Below are positions 1-7,694 of a DNA stretch of 21,994 nucleotides, piece after piece (position 1 is the stretch's first letter; every line of letters begins with the position of its first letter). The position numbers and the translations under genes are program-made. The stretch is from Candidatus Avipropionibacterium avicola (GTDB lineage: Bacteria > Actinomycetota > Actinomycetes > Propionibacteriales > Propionibacteriaceae): assembly GCA_018715445.1 (NCBI GenBank), contig DVLP01000040.1, positions 1-21,994 of the forward strand, read 5' to 3'. The notes under the pieces are model-generated. The model saw only the letters and a program-made list of their open reading frames with translations, searched no databases and was not told the origin of the DNA.

Positions 1-2
1 AC

Positions 3-551
3 GCGACCTGGTGGATCCGCCAGGCCATCACCCGCGCCATGGCCGACCAGGCCCGCACCATCCGCATCCCCGTGCACATGGTCGAGGTCATCAACAAGCT
101 CGCCCGCGTGCAGCGTCAGATGCTGCAGGACCTGGGCCGCGAGCCCACGCCCGAGGAGCTGGCCAAGGAGCTCGACATGACCCCGGAGAAGGTCGTCGAG
201 GTCCAGAAGTACGGCCGTGAGCCCATCTCCCTGCACACGCCGCTCGGCGAGGACGGGGACTCGGAGTTCGGTGACCTCATCGAGGACTCCGAGGCGGTCG
301 TCCCGGCCGACGCGGTCAGCTTCACGCTGCTGCAGGAGCAACTGCACGACGTGCTCGACACCCTGTCCGAGCGTGAGGCCGGCGTGGTCTCGATGCGCTT
401 CGGCCTCACCGACGGCCAGCCCAAGACCCTGGACGAGATCGGCAAGGTCTACGGCGTGACCCGCGAGCGGATCCGCCAGATCGAGTCCAAGACCATGTCC
501 AAGCTGCGCCACCCGTCGCGGTCGCAGGTGCTGCGGGACTATCTGGACTGA
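3..551 (+). CDS. sigA: Principal RNA polymerase sigma factor SigA/HrdB (3' part only)
   Basis: The reading frame is open from the left edge, so the N-terminus and the start codon lie outside the window. The visible 182 residues begin with [13 protein letters not shown], the region 2.3/2.4 signature that melts and reads the -10 element, followed by [10 protein letters not shown]. Region 3 (about [21 protein letters not shown]) and region 4 follow. The region 4 helix-turn-helix around [21 protein letters not shown] contacts the -35 element. The C-terminus [14 protein letters not shown] is the ending usual for actinobacterial primary sigma factors. Together these identify a group 1 sigma-70 that directs housekeeping transcription. 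A group 2 paralogue (SigB/MysB type) is the main alternative, but the parE-parC neighbours match the hrdB locus as I remember it. No frameshift is seen, and the gene ends 27 nt before the next start. Confidence 0.93.
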   Translation, partial: ATWWIRQAITRAMADQARTIRIPVHMVEVINKLARVQRQMLQDLGREPTPEELAKELDMTPEKVVEVQKYGREPISLHTPLGEDGDSEFGDLIEDSEAVVPADAVSFTLLQEQLHDVLDTLSEREAGVVSMRFGLTDGQPKTLDEIGKVYGVTRERIRQIESKTMSKLRHPSRSQVLRDYLD

Positions 552-578
552 GTCCGCCCGGCTCTGCCATGGTGGGGC

Positions 579-1541
579 ATGGCTTCGTACGGCTTCTCGC
601 TCAGCAGCCTGGACACCGAACTGTTCGACGGCTGCGGGGTGACCAAGGGTGAGCTGATCGCCTACCTCGAGGCGATGGCTGCGCCGTTGGTGACCGAGCT
701 CGCCGACCGGCCGCTGTCGGTCGTGCGGGCCCGCCCGGGGGCGAAGCCGTTCATGCAGAAGAACCTGCCGGCCCATGCCCCGGACTGGATCCCGACCGCT
801 GACATCTGGGCCGAGACCTCGCACCGCACCGTCCGCTACCCGTTGGTGACCCAGGCCCGTACGGTGATCTGGTTGGGCAACCAGCGGACCGTGGAGTTCC
901 ACCCGTCGCTGGTCCGGACCGATCAGGGCGACGCCGATGCACTGGTCCTCGACCTCGACCCGCCCGCCGGGAACGACCTGGTCGCCGGGTTCGCCCGGGC
1001 CGCCCGGGTCGCCGGTTTGGTCCGTCAGGTGCTGGACGACTGCGGCCTGGTCGGTCAGGTCAAGACCAGCGGCGCCAAGGGGCTGCACATCCGGGTGCCG
1101 ATCGCTCCGCTCACCTTCGAGAAGGCCGCTGCGGTCACGCGCGCCCTGGCTGAACGCAGCGCCCGGCTCGACCCGACGATCGCGACCACCGCGTTCATCC
1201 GTGACGACCGGGGCGACCGTGTCTTCGTCGACCCCACCCGGGTCGGGGGAGCGACCCTGGTCTCGGCGTGGAGTCCGCGGGCGCGCCCGGGCCTGCCGGT
1301 GTCGTACCCGGTGGGCTGGGACGACCTGGACGGACTCGACCCACGGGAGTTCACCGTACGGACCGTGCCCGCCCTGGCCGGTGGGCAGGACCGATGGCAG
1401 CGTGACCGGCCGACGCCGGGCACCGTCGCCGAGGAACTGGTCGAGGAGGGGGAGCAGATCCCGGTCCCGCGGGTGGCGGCGATGCACGAGGGGCTTCGGC
1501 GGGCACGGGCCCAGCGGGCGTCGAGGAAGCGTTCTTCCTAG
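579..1541 (+). CDS. Stand-alone LigD-type primase-polymerase (PolDom) protein
   Basis: A 320-residue protein resembling the polymerase domain of the end-joining ligase LigD, an archaeo-eukaryotic primase-type nucleotidyltransferase that adds ribo- or deoxynucleotides at DNA ends. The three catalytic motifs are visible: VLDLDPP with metal ligands D125 and D127, SGAKGLH at 164-170 for the triphosphate, and VFVDP with D218. FMQKN near 58-62 and TVEFHPS near 104-110 are also typical of the family. No ligase or phosphoesterase domain is attached, and no Ku gene is in the window, so this is the free PolDom form. The basic tail (RRARAQRASRKRSS) may bind DNA. The ATG at 579 is chosen because the family-typical N-terminus follows it; only a weak GGTGGGG lies upstream. 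Its exact role (end joining, gap repair or lesion bypass) cannot be told from sequence. Confidence 0.88.
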   Translation: MASYGFSLSSLDTELFDGCGVTKGELIAYLEAMAAPLVTELADRPLSVVRARPGAKPFMQKNLPAHAPDWIPTADIWAETSHRTVRYPLVTQARTVIWLGNQRTVEFHPSLVRTDQGDADALVLDLDPPAGNDLVAGFARAARVAGLVRQVLDDCGLVGQVKTSGAKGLHIRVPIAPLTFEKAAAVTRALAERSARLDPTIATTAFIRDDRGDRVFVDPTRVGGATLVSAWSPRARPGLPVSYPVGWDDLDGLDPREFTVRTVPALAGGQDRWQRDRPTPGTVAEELVEEGEQIPVPRVAAMHEGLRRARAQRASRKRSS

Positions 1542-1544
1542 ACT
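1539..1544 (+). promoter_or_regulatory. Putative leaderless -10 hexamer TAGACT
   Basis: TAGACT fits TANNNT and ends 6 nt before the ATG at 1551, the spacing expected if transcription starts at or near the start codon. It overlaps the TAG stop of the preceding gene. No good -35 is visible and no Shine-Dalgarno precedes the ATG. Confidence 0.45.
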
Positions 1545-1550
1545 GGGACC

Positions 1551-1835
1551 ATGGTCAGCCCCCAGTCGCCCGATCCCGAGCAGGCGGACACCGCGCAGGT
1601 CGTCGCAGCGGAGGCGGACACCGATCCGGTCGGTGTGGCCATCGTGGCGTGGCGCCTGCGGATCAGCAAGGGGGTCGGCTTGGTGGTGGCCGCGCTGATC
1701 GTGCTCGGCTTCGTGCTGGGTGCCGAGGCGACGACCCCGATCCTCGGGGCGATCCTGGCGTTGATGGTGCTGCTGCTGATCGGCCAGGTGGTGACCGCCC
1801 TGGTGCTGCGTTCCCGCCGGCGATCCGTACCGTGA
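1551..1835 (+). CDS. Small two-helix membrane protein, function unknown
   Basis: A 94-residue protein I do not recognise. Residues 1-38 are acidic and polar and probably cytoplasmic. Two hydrophobic helices follow, about 41-60 (GVGLVVAALIVLGFVLG) and 64-86 (ILGAILALMVLLLIGQVV), with a very short loop between them. The protein ends in a basic tail (RSRRRS), so by the positive-inside rule both ends should lie in the cytoplasm with a hairpin in the membrane. There is no signal peptide cleavage motif. The gene sits 9 nt after the PolDom gene and 38 nt before another membrane protein gene, in the same direction. The coding frame looks real because hydrophobic segments and codon positions are well ordered, but no function should be assigned. 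Confidence 0.72.
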   Translation: MVSPQSPDPEQADTAQVVAAEADTDPVGVAIVAWRLRISKGVGLVVAALIVLGFVLGAEATTPILGAILALMVLLLIGQVVTALVLRSRRRSVP

Positions 1836-1861
1836 TCGGCGCTCACGGCGGGCATCCGCGT

Positions 1862-1867
1862 TAGGCT
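1862..1867 (+). promoter_or_regulatory. Putative leaderless -10 hexamer TAGGCT
   Basis: TAGGCT is followed by 6 nt and then the GTG start at 1874. The same hexamer with 6-7 nt spacing precedes the genes at 3084 and 7695. No Shine-Dalgarno is present, and a -35 element is not evident. Confidence 0.5.
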
Positions 1868-1873
1868 GATGGG

Positions 1874-2446
1874 GTGAGCAGCGACAATCCCGGACTGAGG
1901 ATCGGCAACCAGGAGCGTGACGAGGCCGCTCGGCTGTTGGAGGAGCAGGCCTCCCAGGGCCGGCTGGAGCCGGACGAGCTCAGCGACCGCCTGAGTGCGG
2001 TCCGGGCCGCCCGGACCCGTGACGACCTGGGCACCGCCTTCCTCGACCTGCCGGTGGACCCACCGTCGGGCGAGGCCGCCGACTTCCCGCTCTATCCCGG
2101 GACCGACGCGGCCACCGGAGCGGCGAGTACGCCCGTGGGTCAGGGGATGGCCGTCCCGTCGAGCGGGACCACCCCGGCCCCACCGCCTCCGCCCGGTCAG
2201 GGCGCACGGAGCGAGGTGAGCCCGACCACGAAGCGGATCGGCACCGTCGTGATGGCGCTGCTGTGGCCGCTGGCGATCGTCATCAACTTCGTCGCCGGCT
2301 GGCACCTGTGGTGGCTGTTCCTGATCCCGATCTTCGGGGCCGGCTGGATCGCGTACGCCTTCGGGCTCGGCCAGCATCCGGGCGAGGAGCGTGTCGAACG
2401 CCACGAGCGCCGTCAGGAGCGCCGTCGGGACCGTCACGGCGAGTGA
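1874..2446 (+). CDS. DUF1707 (SHOCT-like) domain membrane protein
   Basis: A 190-residue protein. Residues 7-60 (LRIGNQERDEAARLLEEQ... to ...DLGTAFLDLP) match the actinobacterial DUF1707 domain, a short helical module related to SHOCT with the characteristic 'G..L..DE...R...v..Art..dL..l..DLP' pattern. A proline- and glycine-rich linker spans about 61-118. Two transmembrane helices follow, about 122-141 (GTVVMALLWPLAIVINFV) and 144-165 (LWWLFLIPIFGAGWIAYAFG). The tail is highly charged (EERVERHERRQERRRDRHGE). The layout implies an anchored protein with the DUF1707 part in the cytoplasm. GTG at 1874 is chosen because the domain starts immediately after it and a -10-like TAGGCT lies 6 nt upstream. 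The domain's molecular role is not established, so none is assigned. Confidence 0.82.
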   Translation: MSSDNPGLRIGNQERDEAARLLEEQASQGRLEPDELSDRLSAVRAARTRDDLGTAFLDLPVDPPSGEAADFPLYPGTDAATGAASTPVGQGMAVPSSGTTPAPPPPPGQGARSEVSPTTKRIGTVVMALLWPLAIVINFVAGWHLWWLFLIPIFGAGWIAYAFGLGQHPGEERVERHERRQERRRDRHGE

Positions 2447-2466
2447 CGACAGCCCAGTGAGACAAC

Positions 2467-2497
2467 AGAGCCCGGACCCCCACGGGGCCCGGGCTCT
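2467..2497. terminator. Hairpin terminator between convergent genes
   Basis: AGAGCCCGG (2467-2475) pairs perfectly with CCGGGCTCT (2489-2497). Inside it, CCCC (2477-2480) pairs with GGGG (2484-2487) around a CAC loop. The strong GC stem lies 20 nt after the DUF1707 stop and 21 nt before the stop of the opposing gene, so it could serve both strands. There is no U-tract on either side, which is common for actinobacterial hairpins. Confidence 0.8.
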
Positions 2498-2518
2498 GGT
2501 CGGCTGACTGGTTCGGCC

Positions 2519-2713
2519 TCAGCCGATCCGGTGGCTCTCGTCCTGGATCTTCAGCGCAACCTGCTTGAGCTTGTCCTGGTGCTCCTTGCCGTGGTGCGCG
2601 CAGAAGAGGAGCTCGCCGGACGGCATGGTGACCCTGACATAGGCCTGTGCCCCGCACCGATCGCAACGGTCGGCAGCGTTCAGGGTGGCGTCCTCGATGG
2701 TGGTGGTACTCAC
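2519..2713 (-). CDS. Small zinc-ribbon-like protein, DUF7455 type
   Basis: A 64-residue protein with the core DRCDRCGAQAYVRV...ELLFCAHHG. The CxxC and CxHH pairs look like a four-ligand zinc knuckle. This matches the small actinobacterial DUF7455 proteins, which I recall being encoded beside parE in Streptomyces; their function is not known. The start is taken as GTG (plus-strand 2711-2713): AGAGGGG lies 6 nt upstream, and homology ends a few residues inside it. The reading frame stays open far upstream, but that part has no family resemblance and lacks ATG near the domain, so the longer form is rejected. The gene is convergent with the DUF1707 gene and divergent from parE. A GGAAC-N18-GTT motif about 80 nt upstream may be its promoter. 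Confidence 0.85.
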   Translation of the reverse strand: MSTTTIEDATLNAADRCDRCGAQAYVRVTMPSGELLFCAHHGKEHQDKLKQVALKIQDESHRIG

Positions 2714-2794
2714 GATGGGCCCCTCTCTTCCTGCGGTCGTCTCGGGTGTCCCACGGCCCGGACGAGGGTCTCGGGCGTGGCTCCCGATTGCTTC

Positions 2795-2820
2795 AACCGA
2801 GCTGTCACACCTTTTGTTCC
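2795..2820 (-). promoter_or_regulatory. Candidate SigR/SigH (ECF)-type promoter for the DUF7455 gene
   Basis: Read on the minus strand, GGAAC (2820-2816) is followed after exactly 18 nt by GTT (2797-2795). This is the GGAAY-N18/19-GTT form known for SigR of Streptomyces and SigH/SigE of mycobacteria. It lies 82 nt upstream of the GTG start in the right orientation. A single such motif can arise by chance in this much sequence. Confidence 0.4.
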
Positions 2821-3071
2821 CCGCCGCGAGTGATGTGGACCACCCGGGTCTGGTTGAGTTGTTGGGTCCGCCGCTGACACCTGCGGTCCTCCTCCTCACC
2901 CCAGATGCTACCTGTCGGTCAAGACCAGTCCACCGACATCCCGACCGTCGGCGAGGCGTCGGGTCCAACTTGTGATCTGACGGCTCCGCCACGGGCTCCG
3001 GATCCCGGGCCGAGCAGGGGCGGCGTCGGTGTGAACCCGTGTCGGACCGGCATCCGGCGGCCCCCAGCGCA

Positions 3072-3077
3072 TAGGCT
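3072..3077 (+). promoter_or_regulatory. Putative leaderless -10 hexamer TAGGCT before parE
   Basis: TAGGCT is followed by 6 nt and then the GTG at 3084. No Shine-Dalgarno is present. The match in both hexamer and spacing with the sites at 1862 and 7682 supports a shared leaderless promoter type. Confidence 0.5.
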
Positions 3078-3083
3078 CGGCGG

Positions 3084-5147
3084 GTGCCACCCAAGACATC
3101 ATCCGACTACGAAGCCAGGCACCTGCTGGTCCTGGAAGGCCTGGAAGCGGTCCGCAAGCGTCCCGCGATGTACATCGGCTCGACCGACATCCGCGGGCTC
3201 ATGCACTGTGTCTGGGAGATCATCGACAACGCGGTGGACGAAGCGCTGGCCGGTTACGGCGAGAGCGTCGAGGTCACACTGCGCTCCGACGGTGGGGTCA
3301 CCGTCGTCGACCACGCCCGCGGCATCCCGGTCGACAAGGAGCCTCGAACCGGGCTGAGCGGCGTCGAGGTCGTCTTCACCAAGCTTCACGCCGGCGGCAA
3401 GTTCGGCGCCGGGTCCTACAACGCCACCGGCGGGCTGCACGGGGTCGGTTCCTCGGTGGTCAATGCCCTGTCCTCCCGCCTCGACGTACGGGTCACCCGC
3501 GGCGCGACCGTGTGGGGGATGTCCTTCCGTCGTGGCACGCCCGGCACCTTCGACGGTGACGGTCCGACCGCCGACTTCACCCCCGGCGGTGCGCTGGCCA
3601 AGGTCGGCAAGGGCAAGCGGGGTGCCACCGGCACCGAGGTCACCTTCTGGCCGGATCGCGAGATCTTCATCAAGGGCGCCGAGCTGGACTGGGAGCAGCT
3701 GGTCGGTCGGGCCCGGCAGACCTCCTTCCTGGTGCCCGGACTGGCCCTCACCCTGCGCGACGAGCGGGGCGACGAGCCGGTCGAGGAGACCTTCCGCCAC
3801 GACGGGGGGATCACCGAGTTCTGTGAGTACCTGGCCTCCGACGACCAGGTCACCGAGATCCTGCGCCTGCAGGGCCAGGACACCTTCACCGAGACGGTGC
3901 CGATGCTGGACGATGCCGGCACGATGACCGCCACCGACGTCGAGCGCGACCTGGAGGTCGACGTCGCCGTACGGTGGGGCAGTGGCTACGACACCGTGAC
4001 CCGCAGCTTCGTCAACGTGATCGCCACCCCCAAGGGCGGCACCCACGTCACCGGCTTCGACCGCGGACTCACCAAGGCCGTGACGAAGGCGTTGGAGGGC
4101 ACCCGCCTGCTCAAGAGCGGCGACGACATCGTCAAGGACGACGTCCTGGAGGGCATGACCGCCGTCGTCACGGTACGGCTGGCCGAGCCGCAGTTCGAGG
4201 GTCAGACCAAGGAAGTGCTCGGCACCCCGGCGGCGTCGCGGATCGTGGCCCGGGTCGTCGAGAAGCAGATGTCGACGTTCCTGACCAACAGCAAGGGCGC
4301 CGCCCGCGGCCAGGCCCGCCAGCTGATGGAGAAGGTCGTCTCGGCCTCCCGCTCCCGGGTGGCCGCACGGCAGCACCGCGAGACCCAACGCCGCAAGAAC
4401 GCCCTGGAGTCGTCGTCGCTGCCGCCCAAGCTGGTGGACTGCCGCAGCGCCGACGGTGAACGCTCCGAGCTGTTCATCGTGGAGGGTGACTCCGCGCTCG
4501 GCACCGCACGGCTGGCCCGCGACTCCGAGCTGCAGGCCCTGCTGCCGATCCGCGGCAAGATCCTCAACGTCCAGAAGGCCTCGGTCGGCGACATGCTCAA
4601 GAATGCCGAGTGCGCCTCGATCATCCAGGTGGTCGGCGCCGGGTCCGGACGGACCTTCGACCTCGACCAGGCCCGGTACGGCAAGATCATCTTCATGGCC
4701 GACGCGGACTCCGACGGGGCCCACATCCGTTGTCTGCTGGCGACGCTGTTCTTCCGTTACATGCGTCCGTTGGTCGATGCGGGTCGGGTCTACACCGCCG
4801 TCCCGCCGCTGCACCGCTTCGAGCTGACCAACCCCAAGAAGGGGATGGACAAGTATCTCTACACCTACAGCGATGCCGAGTACCAGCGCAAGGTGGCCGA
4901 GCTGACCAAGAAGGGCGTCAACTTCAAGGAACCCCAGCGATACAAGGGTTTGGGGGAGATGGACGCCGACCAGCTCGCCGAGACCACCATGAACCCTCGC
5001 CATCGCACGCTGCGCCGACTCACCGTCGACGACGCGATCCTGGCCGAGACCACCTTCGAGATGCTGATGGGCAATGATGTGGGCCCCCGCAAGGAGTTCC
5101 TGATCGACGGTGCCTACGCGCTCGATGCCGACCGGATCGACGCCTGA
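3084..5147 (+). CDS. parE: Type IIA DNA topoisomerase subunit B (topoisomerase IV, ParE type)
   Basis: A 687-residue ATPase subunit of a second type II topoisomerase, which with ParC relaxes and decatenates DNA. The GHKL ATPase domain shows RKRPAMYIG (25-32), WEIIDNAVDEA (44-54, Mg/ATP) and GLHGVGSSVVNALS (ATP lid). The TOPRIM domain has EGDSA (E467-D469) and DADSDG (D540, D542), which bind the catalytic Mg2+. PQRYKGLGEMDADQL is the conserved C-terminal motif. TOPRIM reads EGDSALGTA rather than the EGDSAGG of GyrB, and there is no long GyrB-type insertion, favouring the ParE paralogue as found next to hrdB in actinobacteria. The start is GTG at 3084, giving MPPKTSSDYEARHLLVLEGLE. The gene is followed after 23 nt by parC. 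Genomes of this group usually keep gyrBA separately near the origin; I cannot see that here. Confidence 0.93.
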   Translation: MPPKTSSDYEARHLLVLEGLEAVRKRPAMYIGSTDIRGLMHCVWEIIDNAVDEALAGYGESVEVTLRSDGGVTVVDHARGIPVDKEPRTGLSGVEVVFTKLHAGGKFGAGSYNATGGLHGVGSSVVNALSSRLDVRVTRGATVWGMSFRRGTPGTFDGDGPTADFTPGGALAKVGKGKRGATGTEVTFWPDREIFIKGAELDWEQLVGRARQTSFLVPGLALTLRDERGDEPVEETFRHDGGITEFCEYLASDDQVTEILRLQGQDTFTETVPMLDDAGTMTATDVERDLEVDVAVRWGSGYDTVTRSFVNVIATPKGGTHVTGFDRGLTKAVTKALEGTRLLKSGDDIVKDDVLEGMTAVVTVRLAEPQFEGQTKEVLGTPAASRIVARVVEKQMSTFLTNSKGAARGQARQLMEKVVSASRSRVAARQHRETQRRKNALESSSLPPKLVDCRSADGERSELFIVEGDSALGTARLARDSELQALLPIRGKILNVQKASVGDMLKNAECASIIQVVGAGSGRTFDLDQARYGKIIFMADADSDGAHIRCLLATLFFRYMRPLVDAGRVYTAVPPLHRFELTNPKKGMDKYLYTYSDAEYQRKVAELTKKGVNFKEPQRYKGLGEMDADQLAETTMNPRHRTLRRLTVDDAILAETTFEMLMGNDVGPRKEFLIDGAYALDADRIDA

Positions 5148-5170
5148 AGCAAGGAAGACACCCACCAGCC

Positions 5171-7645
5171 ATGGCACGCCGCAAGTCCACTCCCGCCGTT
5201 GACGACGACTTCACCGAGCACATCCTCGACGTCTCGGTCTCCGACGAGATCCGCGAGTCCTTCCTCGAGTACGCCTATTCGGTGATCTATGCCCGGGCCC
5301 TGCCCGACGCCCGCGACGGGTTGAAGCCGGTGCAACGCCGGATCCTGTACACGATGGACGAGATGCGGCTCTTCCCGGACCGCTCCCACGTGAAGTGTGC
5401 CCGGGTCGTCGGACAGGTGATGGGTCAGCTTCACCCCCATGGGGACAGCGCGATCTACGATGCCCTGGTCCGCACCGCCCAGGCCTGGTCGATGCGACTC
5501 CCGCTGGTCGACGGACACGGCAACTTCGGCTCACCCGATGCCGGTCCGGCGGCGATGCGCTACACCGAGTGTCGGATGGCACCGGCCGCCCTGGCGATGA
5601 CCGGCGACCTGGACTCCGACACCGTCGAGTTCCGTCCGAACTACGACGGCAAGGCGACCGAGCCGACCGTGCTGCCCTCGGCCTTCCCGAACCTGTTGGT
5701 CAACGGGGCCTCCGGGATCGCGGTCGGCATGGCCACCAACATGGCCCCGCACAACCTGGTCGAGGTCGTCCAGGGCCTGCGACACCTGTTGAAGCACCCC
5801 AAGGCCGACCTGTCGACGATCATGCGGTTCATCCCGGGGCCGGACCTGCCGACCGGCGGCAAGATCATCGGACTGGACGGCATCGCCGATGCCTACGCGA
5901 CCGGCCGCGGCGCCTTCAAGATCCGTGCCACCACACGGATCGAGCAGGTCAGCCCACGTCGCAAGGGCATCGTGGTCACCGAGTTGCCCTACCAGGTCGG
6001 CACCGAGAAGATCATCGAGCAGATCAAGAACCTCGTGTCGGCCAAGAAGATCCAGGGGATCGCCGACCTGAAGGACCTCACCGACCTGGCCAACGGCACT
6101 CGCCTGGTCATCGAGGTCAAGAACGGGTTCAACCCCGAGGCCCTGGCCGAGCAGCTGTTCAAGGCCACCAAGCTCGAGGACTCGTTCTCGATCAACGCGG
6201 TCGCCCTGGTCGACGGGCAACCCCGCACGCTGGGTCTGCTGGAGCTGATGCAGGTCTACCTCGACCACCGCCTCGACGTGGTGCTGCGCCGCTCGAAGTT
6301 CCGTCGGGCCAAGGCTGCTGACCGGCTACACCTGGTCGAGGGCCTGTTGATCGCGATCCTCGACATCGACGACGTGATTGCGATCATCCGTGGCTCCGAC
6401 GATGCCGCGTCGGCTCGGGCCCGGCTGATCGAGGTCTTCGACCTCACCGAGGCGCAGGCCAACTACATCCTCGACATGCCGTTGCGGCGGTTGACGAAGT
6501 ACTCCACCATCGAGCTGGAGTCCGAGCGCGACGAGCTCAACGCCACGATCGAGGCGCTGGACGAGATCATCAACGACGACGCCCGGTTGCGCCAGGTCGT
6601 CGGTGACGAGCTGGGCGAGGTCGCCAAGAAGTACGGCACGCCACGACGGACGGTGCTGTTGTCCTCCTCCGGTGCAACGGCGACCGCCAGCGCGGCGGCC
6701 CCACTCGAAGTCGCCGACGATCCTTGCTGGGTGCTGCTGTCCACGACCGGTCTGGTGGCGCGGACCGACTCGGCCGATGCCTTGCCGGCCAGTGAGTCCA
6801 GGGCTGCGCACGACGTGATCCGTTCGGCGATCCGCACCACCGCCCGCGGTGACTTCGGTGTGCTCACCAACCGTGGCCGCCTGGTCAAGCTCAATGCGGT
6901 CGACCTGCCGACGGTGCCGATCACCGCCCAGGCGCCGAACCTGGCTGGTGGCGTCCAACTCTCCGAGCTGGTGATGGTGGACAACGACGAGCAGGTGCTC
7001 GGGCTGTGCACGCTGACCGGGACCGGGCCCGGGTTGGCGTTGGGCACCCGTCGCGGCGTGGTCAAGCGCGTGACCCCGGAGGTCCTCGGCAAGGACTCCT
7101 GGGACGTGATCCGCCTCGACGACGGTGACGAGGTGGTCGGTGCCCTCGAGCTCGCCGAGGACGACGTCGAACTGGTCTTCGTCACCACCGACGCCCAACT
7201 GCTGCACTTCCCGGCCTCGGTCGTGCGGCCCCAGGGCCGCAGCGGCGGTGGGGTCGCCGGGATCAAGCTCGGCGCAGGGGCCGAGGTCTGCTTCTTCGGG
7301 GCCACGCCGAACAGTGACGCCGTGGTGCTGACGGTGGCCGGATCCTCCGATGCCCTGCCGGGCACCGATGCCGGGAGCTGGAAGCTCACCGACTTCGCGG
7401 AGTACCCGGGCAAGGGCCGCGCCACCGCCGGGGTCCGGTGCCACCGGTTCCTGCGCGGTGAGGACCAGGTCATCACCGCCTGGGTCGGACCGTCCCCGGC
7501 GATCGCCTCGGCCACCAGTGGCAGCCCGATCGACCTCGGGCCGGTCGACGGCAAGCGGGACGGATCGGGTCGGGCCGGCTCCCAGCCCGTCGGGGGTGTC
7601 GCCAGCGGCGCCGCCCGCGACGACCGGGCCCCTGACGGGTCGTAG
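5171..7645 (+). CDS. parC: Type IIA DNA topoisomerase subunit A (topoisomerase IV, ParC type)
   Basis: An 824-residue DNA breakage-reunion subunit and partner of ParE. The catalytic tyrosine is Y131 in AAMRYTECRM, preceded by the arginine that assists it. The quinolone-determining segment HPHGDSAIYDALVR (88-101) has serine at 93 and aspartate at 97, the susceptible-type residues. The winged-helix and tower domains run to about 460. The C-terminal beta-pinwheel has blades such as VLTNRGRLVKL and LALGTRRGVVKRV. In place of the canonical GyrA box it has QGRSGGGVAGIKL, a degenerate form, which supports ParC rather than GyrA. The last 45-50 residues are Gly/Ser/Asp-rich and look disordered. The ATG at 5171 lies 23 nt after the parE stop, so the two probably share a transcript. 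AAGGAAG lies about 14 nt upstream, rather far for a Shine-Dalgarno. Confidence 0.92.
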   Translation: MARRKSTPAVDDDFTEHILDVSVSDEIRESFLEYAYSVIYARALPDARDGLKPVQRRILYTMDEMRLFPDRSHVKCARVVGQVMGQLHPHGDSAIYDALVRTAQAWSMRLPLVDGHGNFGSPDAGPAAMRYTECRMAPAALAMTGDLDSDTVEFRPNYDGKATEPTVLPSAFPNLLVNGASGIAVGMATNMAPHNLVEVVQGLRHLLKHPKADLSTIMRFIPGPDLPTGGKIIGLDGIADAYATGRGAFKIRATTRIEQVSPRRKGIVVTELPYQVGTEKIIEQIKNLVSAKKIQGIADLKDLTDLANGTRLVIEVKNGFNPEALAEQLFKATKLEDSFSINAVALVDGQPRTLGLLELMQVYLDHRLDVVLRRSKFRRAKAADRLHLVEGLLIAILDIDDVIAIIRGSDDAASARARLIEVFDLTEAQANYILDMPLRRLTKYSTIELESERDELNATIEALDEIINDDARLRQVVGDELGEVAKKYGTPRRTVLLSSSGATATASAAAPLEVADDPCWVLLSTTGLVARTDSADALPASESRAAHDVIRSAIRTTARGDFGVLTNRGRLVKLNAVDLPTVPITAQAPNLAGGVQLSELVMVDNDEQVLGLCTLTGTGPGLALGTRRGVVKRVTPEVLGKDSWDVIRLDDGDEVVGALELAEDDVELVFVTTDAQLLHFPASVVRPQGRSGGGVAGIKLGAGAEVCFFGATPNSDAVVLTVAGSSDALPGTDAGSWKLTDFAEYPGKGRATAGVRCHRFLRGEDQVITAWVGPSPAIASATSGSPIDLGPVDGKRDGSGRAGSQPVGGVASGAARDDRAPDGS

Positions 7646-7681
7646 GACGAGAATCACCCCCGCCGGCCGATCCGTCAACGG

Positions 7682-7687
7682 TAGGCT
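7682..7687 (+). promoter_or_regulatory. Putative leaderless -10 hexamer TAGGCT before the PatA-type gene
   Basis: TAGGCT is followed by 7 nt and then the GTG at 7695. It lies in the 49-nt gap after parC, so the gene may have its own promoter as well as read-through. No -35 is evident. Confidence 0.48.
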
Positions 7688-7694
7688 CGAGGGC

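Larger units (their letters stand above)
2714..3083. other. Non-coding divergent region between DUF7455 gene and parE
   Basis: These 370 bases hold no convincing gene. The stretch near 2790-2840 is richer in A/T than its surroundings. It contains a GGAAC-N18-GTT motif facing the DUF7455 gene. A TAGCAT hexamer on the minus strand (2905-2910) could be a second, weaker -10 for that gene. At the right end a TAGGCT lies 6 nt before the parE GTG. The remainder shows no clear operator, repeat or RNA element. Confidence 0.6.

Noticed and set aside
2714..3094. Upstream extension of the DUF7455 gene to a 191-codon protein
   Set aside because: The added part has no family resemblance, would cover the whole divergent promoter region, and a GTG with a good AGAGGGG site fits the known short form.
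3099..5177. Open frame of almost 700 codons antisense to parE
   Set aside because: It mirrors the codon structure of a clearly identified gene in GC-rich DNA, and its translation shows no domain and is full of Gly/Asp/His/Val runs. The same applies to long antisense frames across 7473-9707, 6326-7678, 17159-19129 and 19941-21926.
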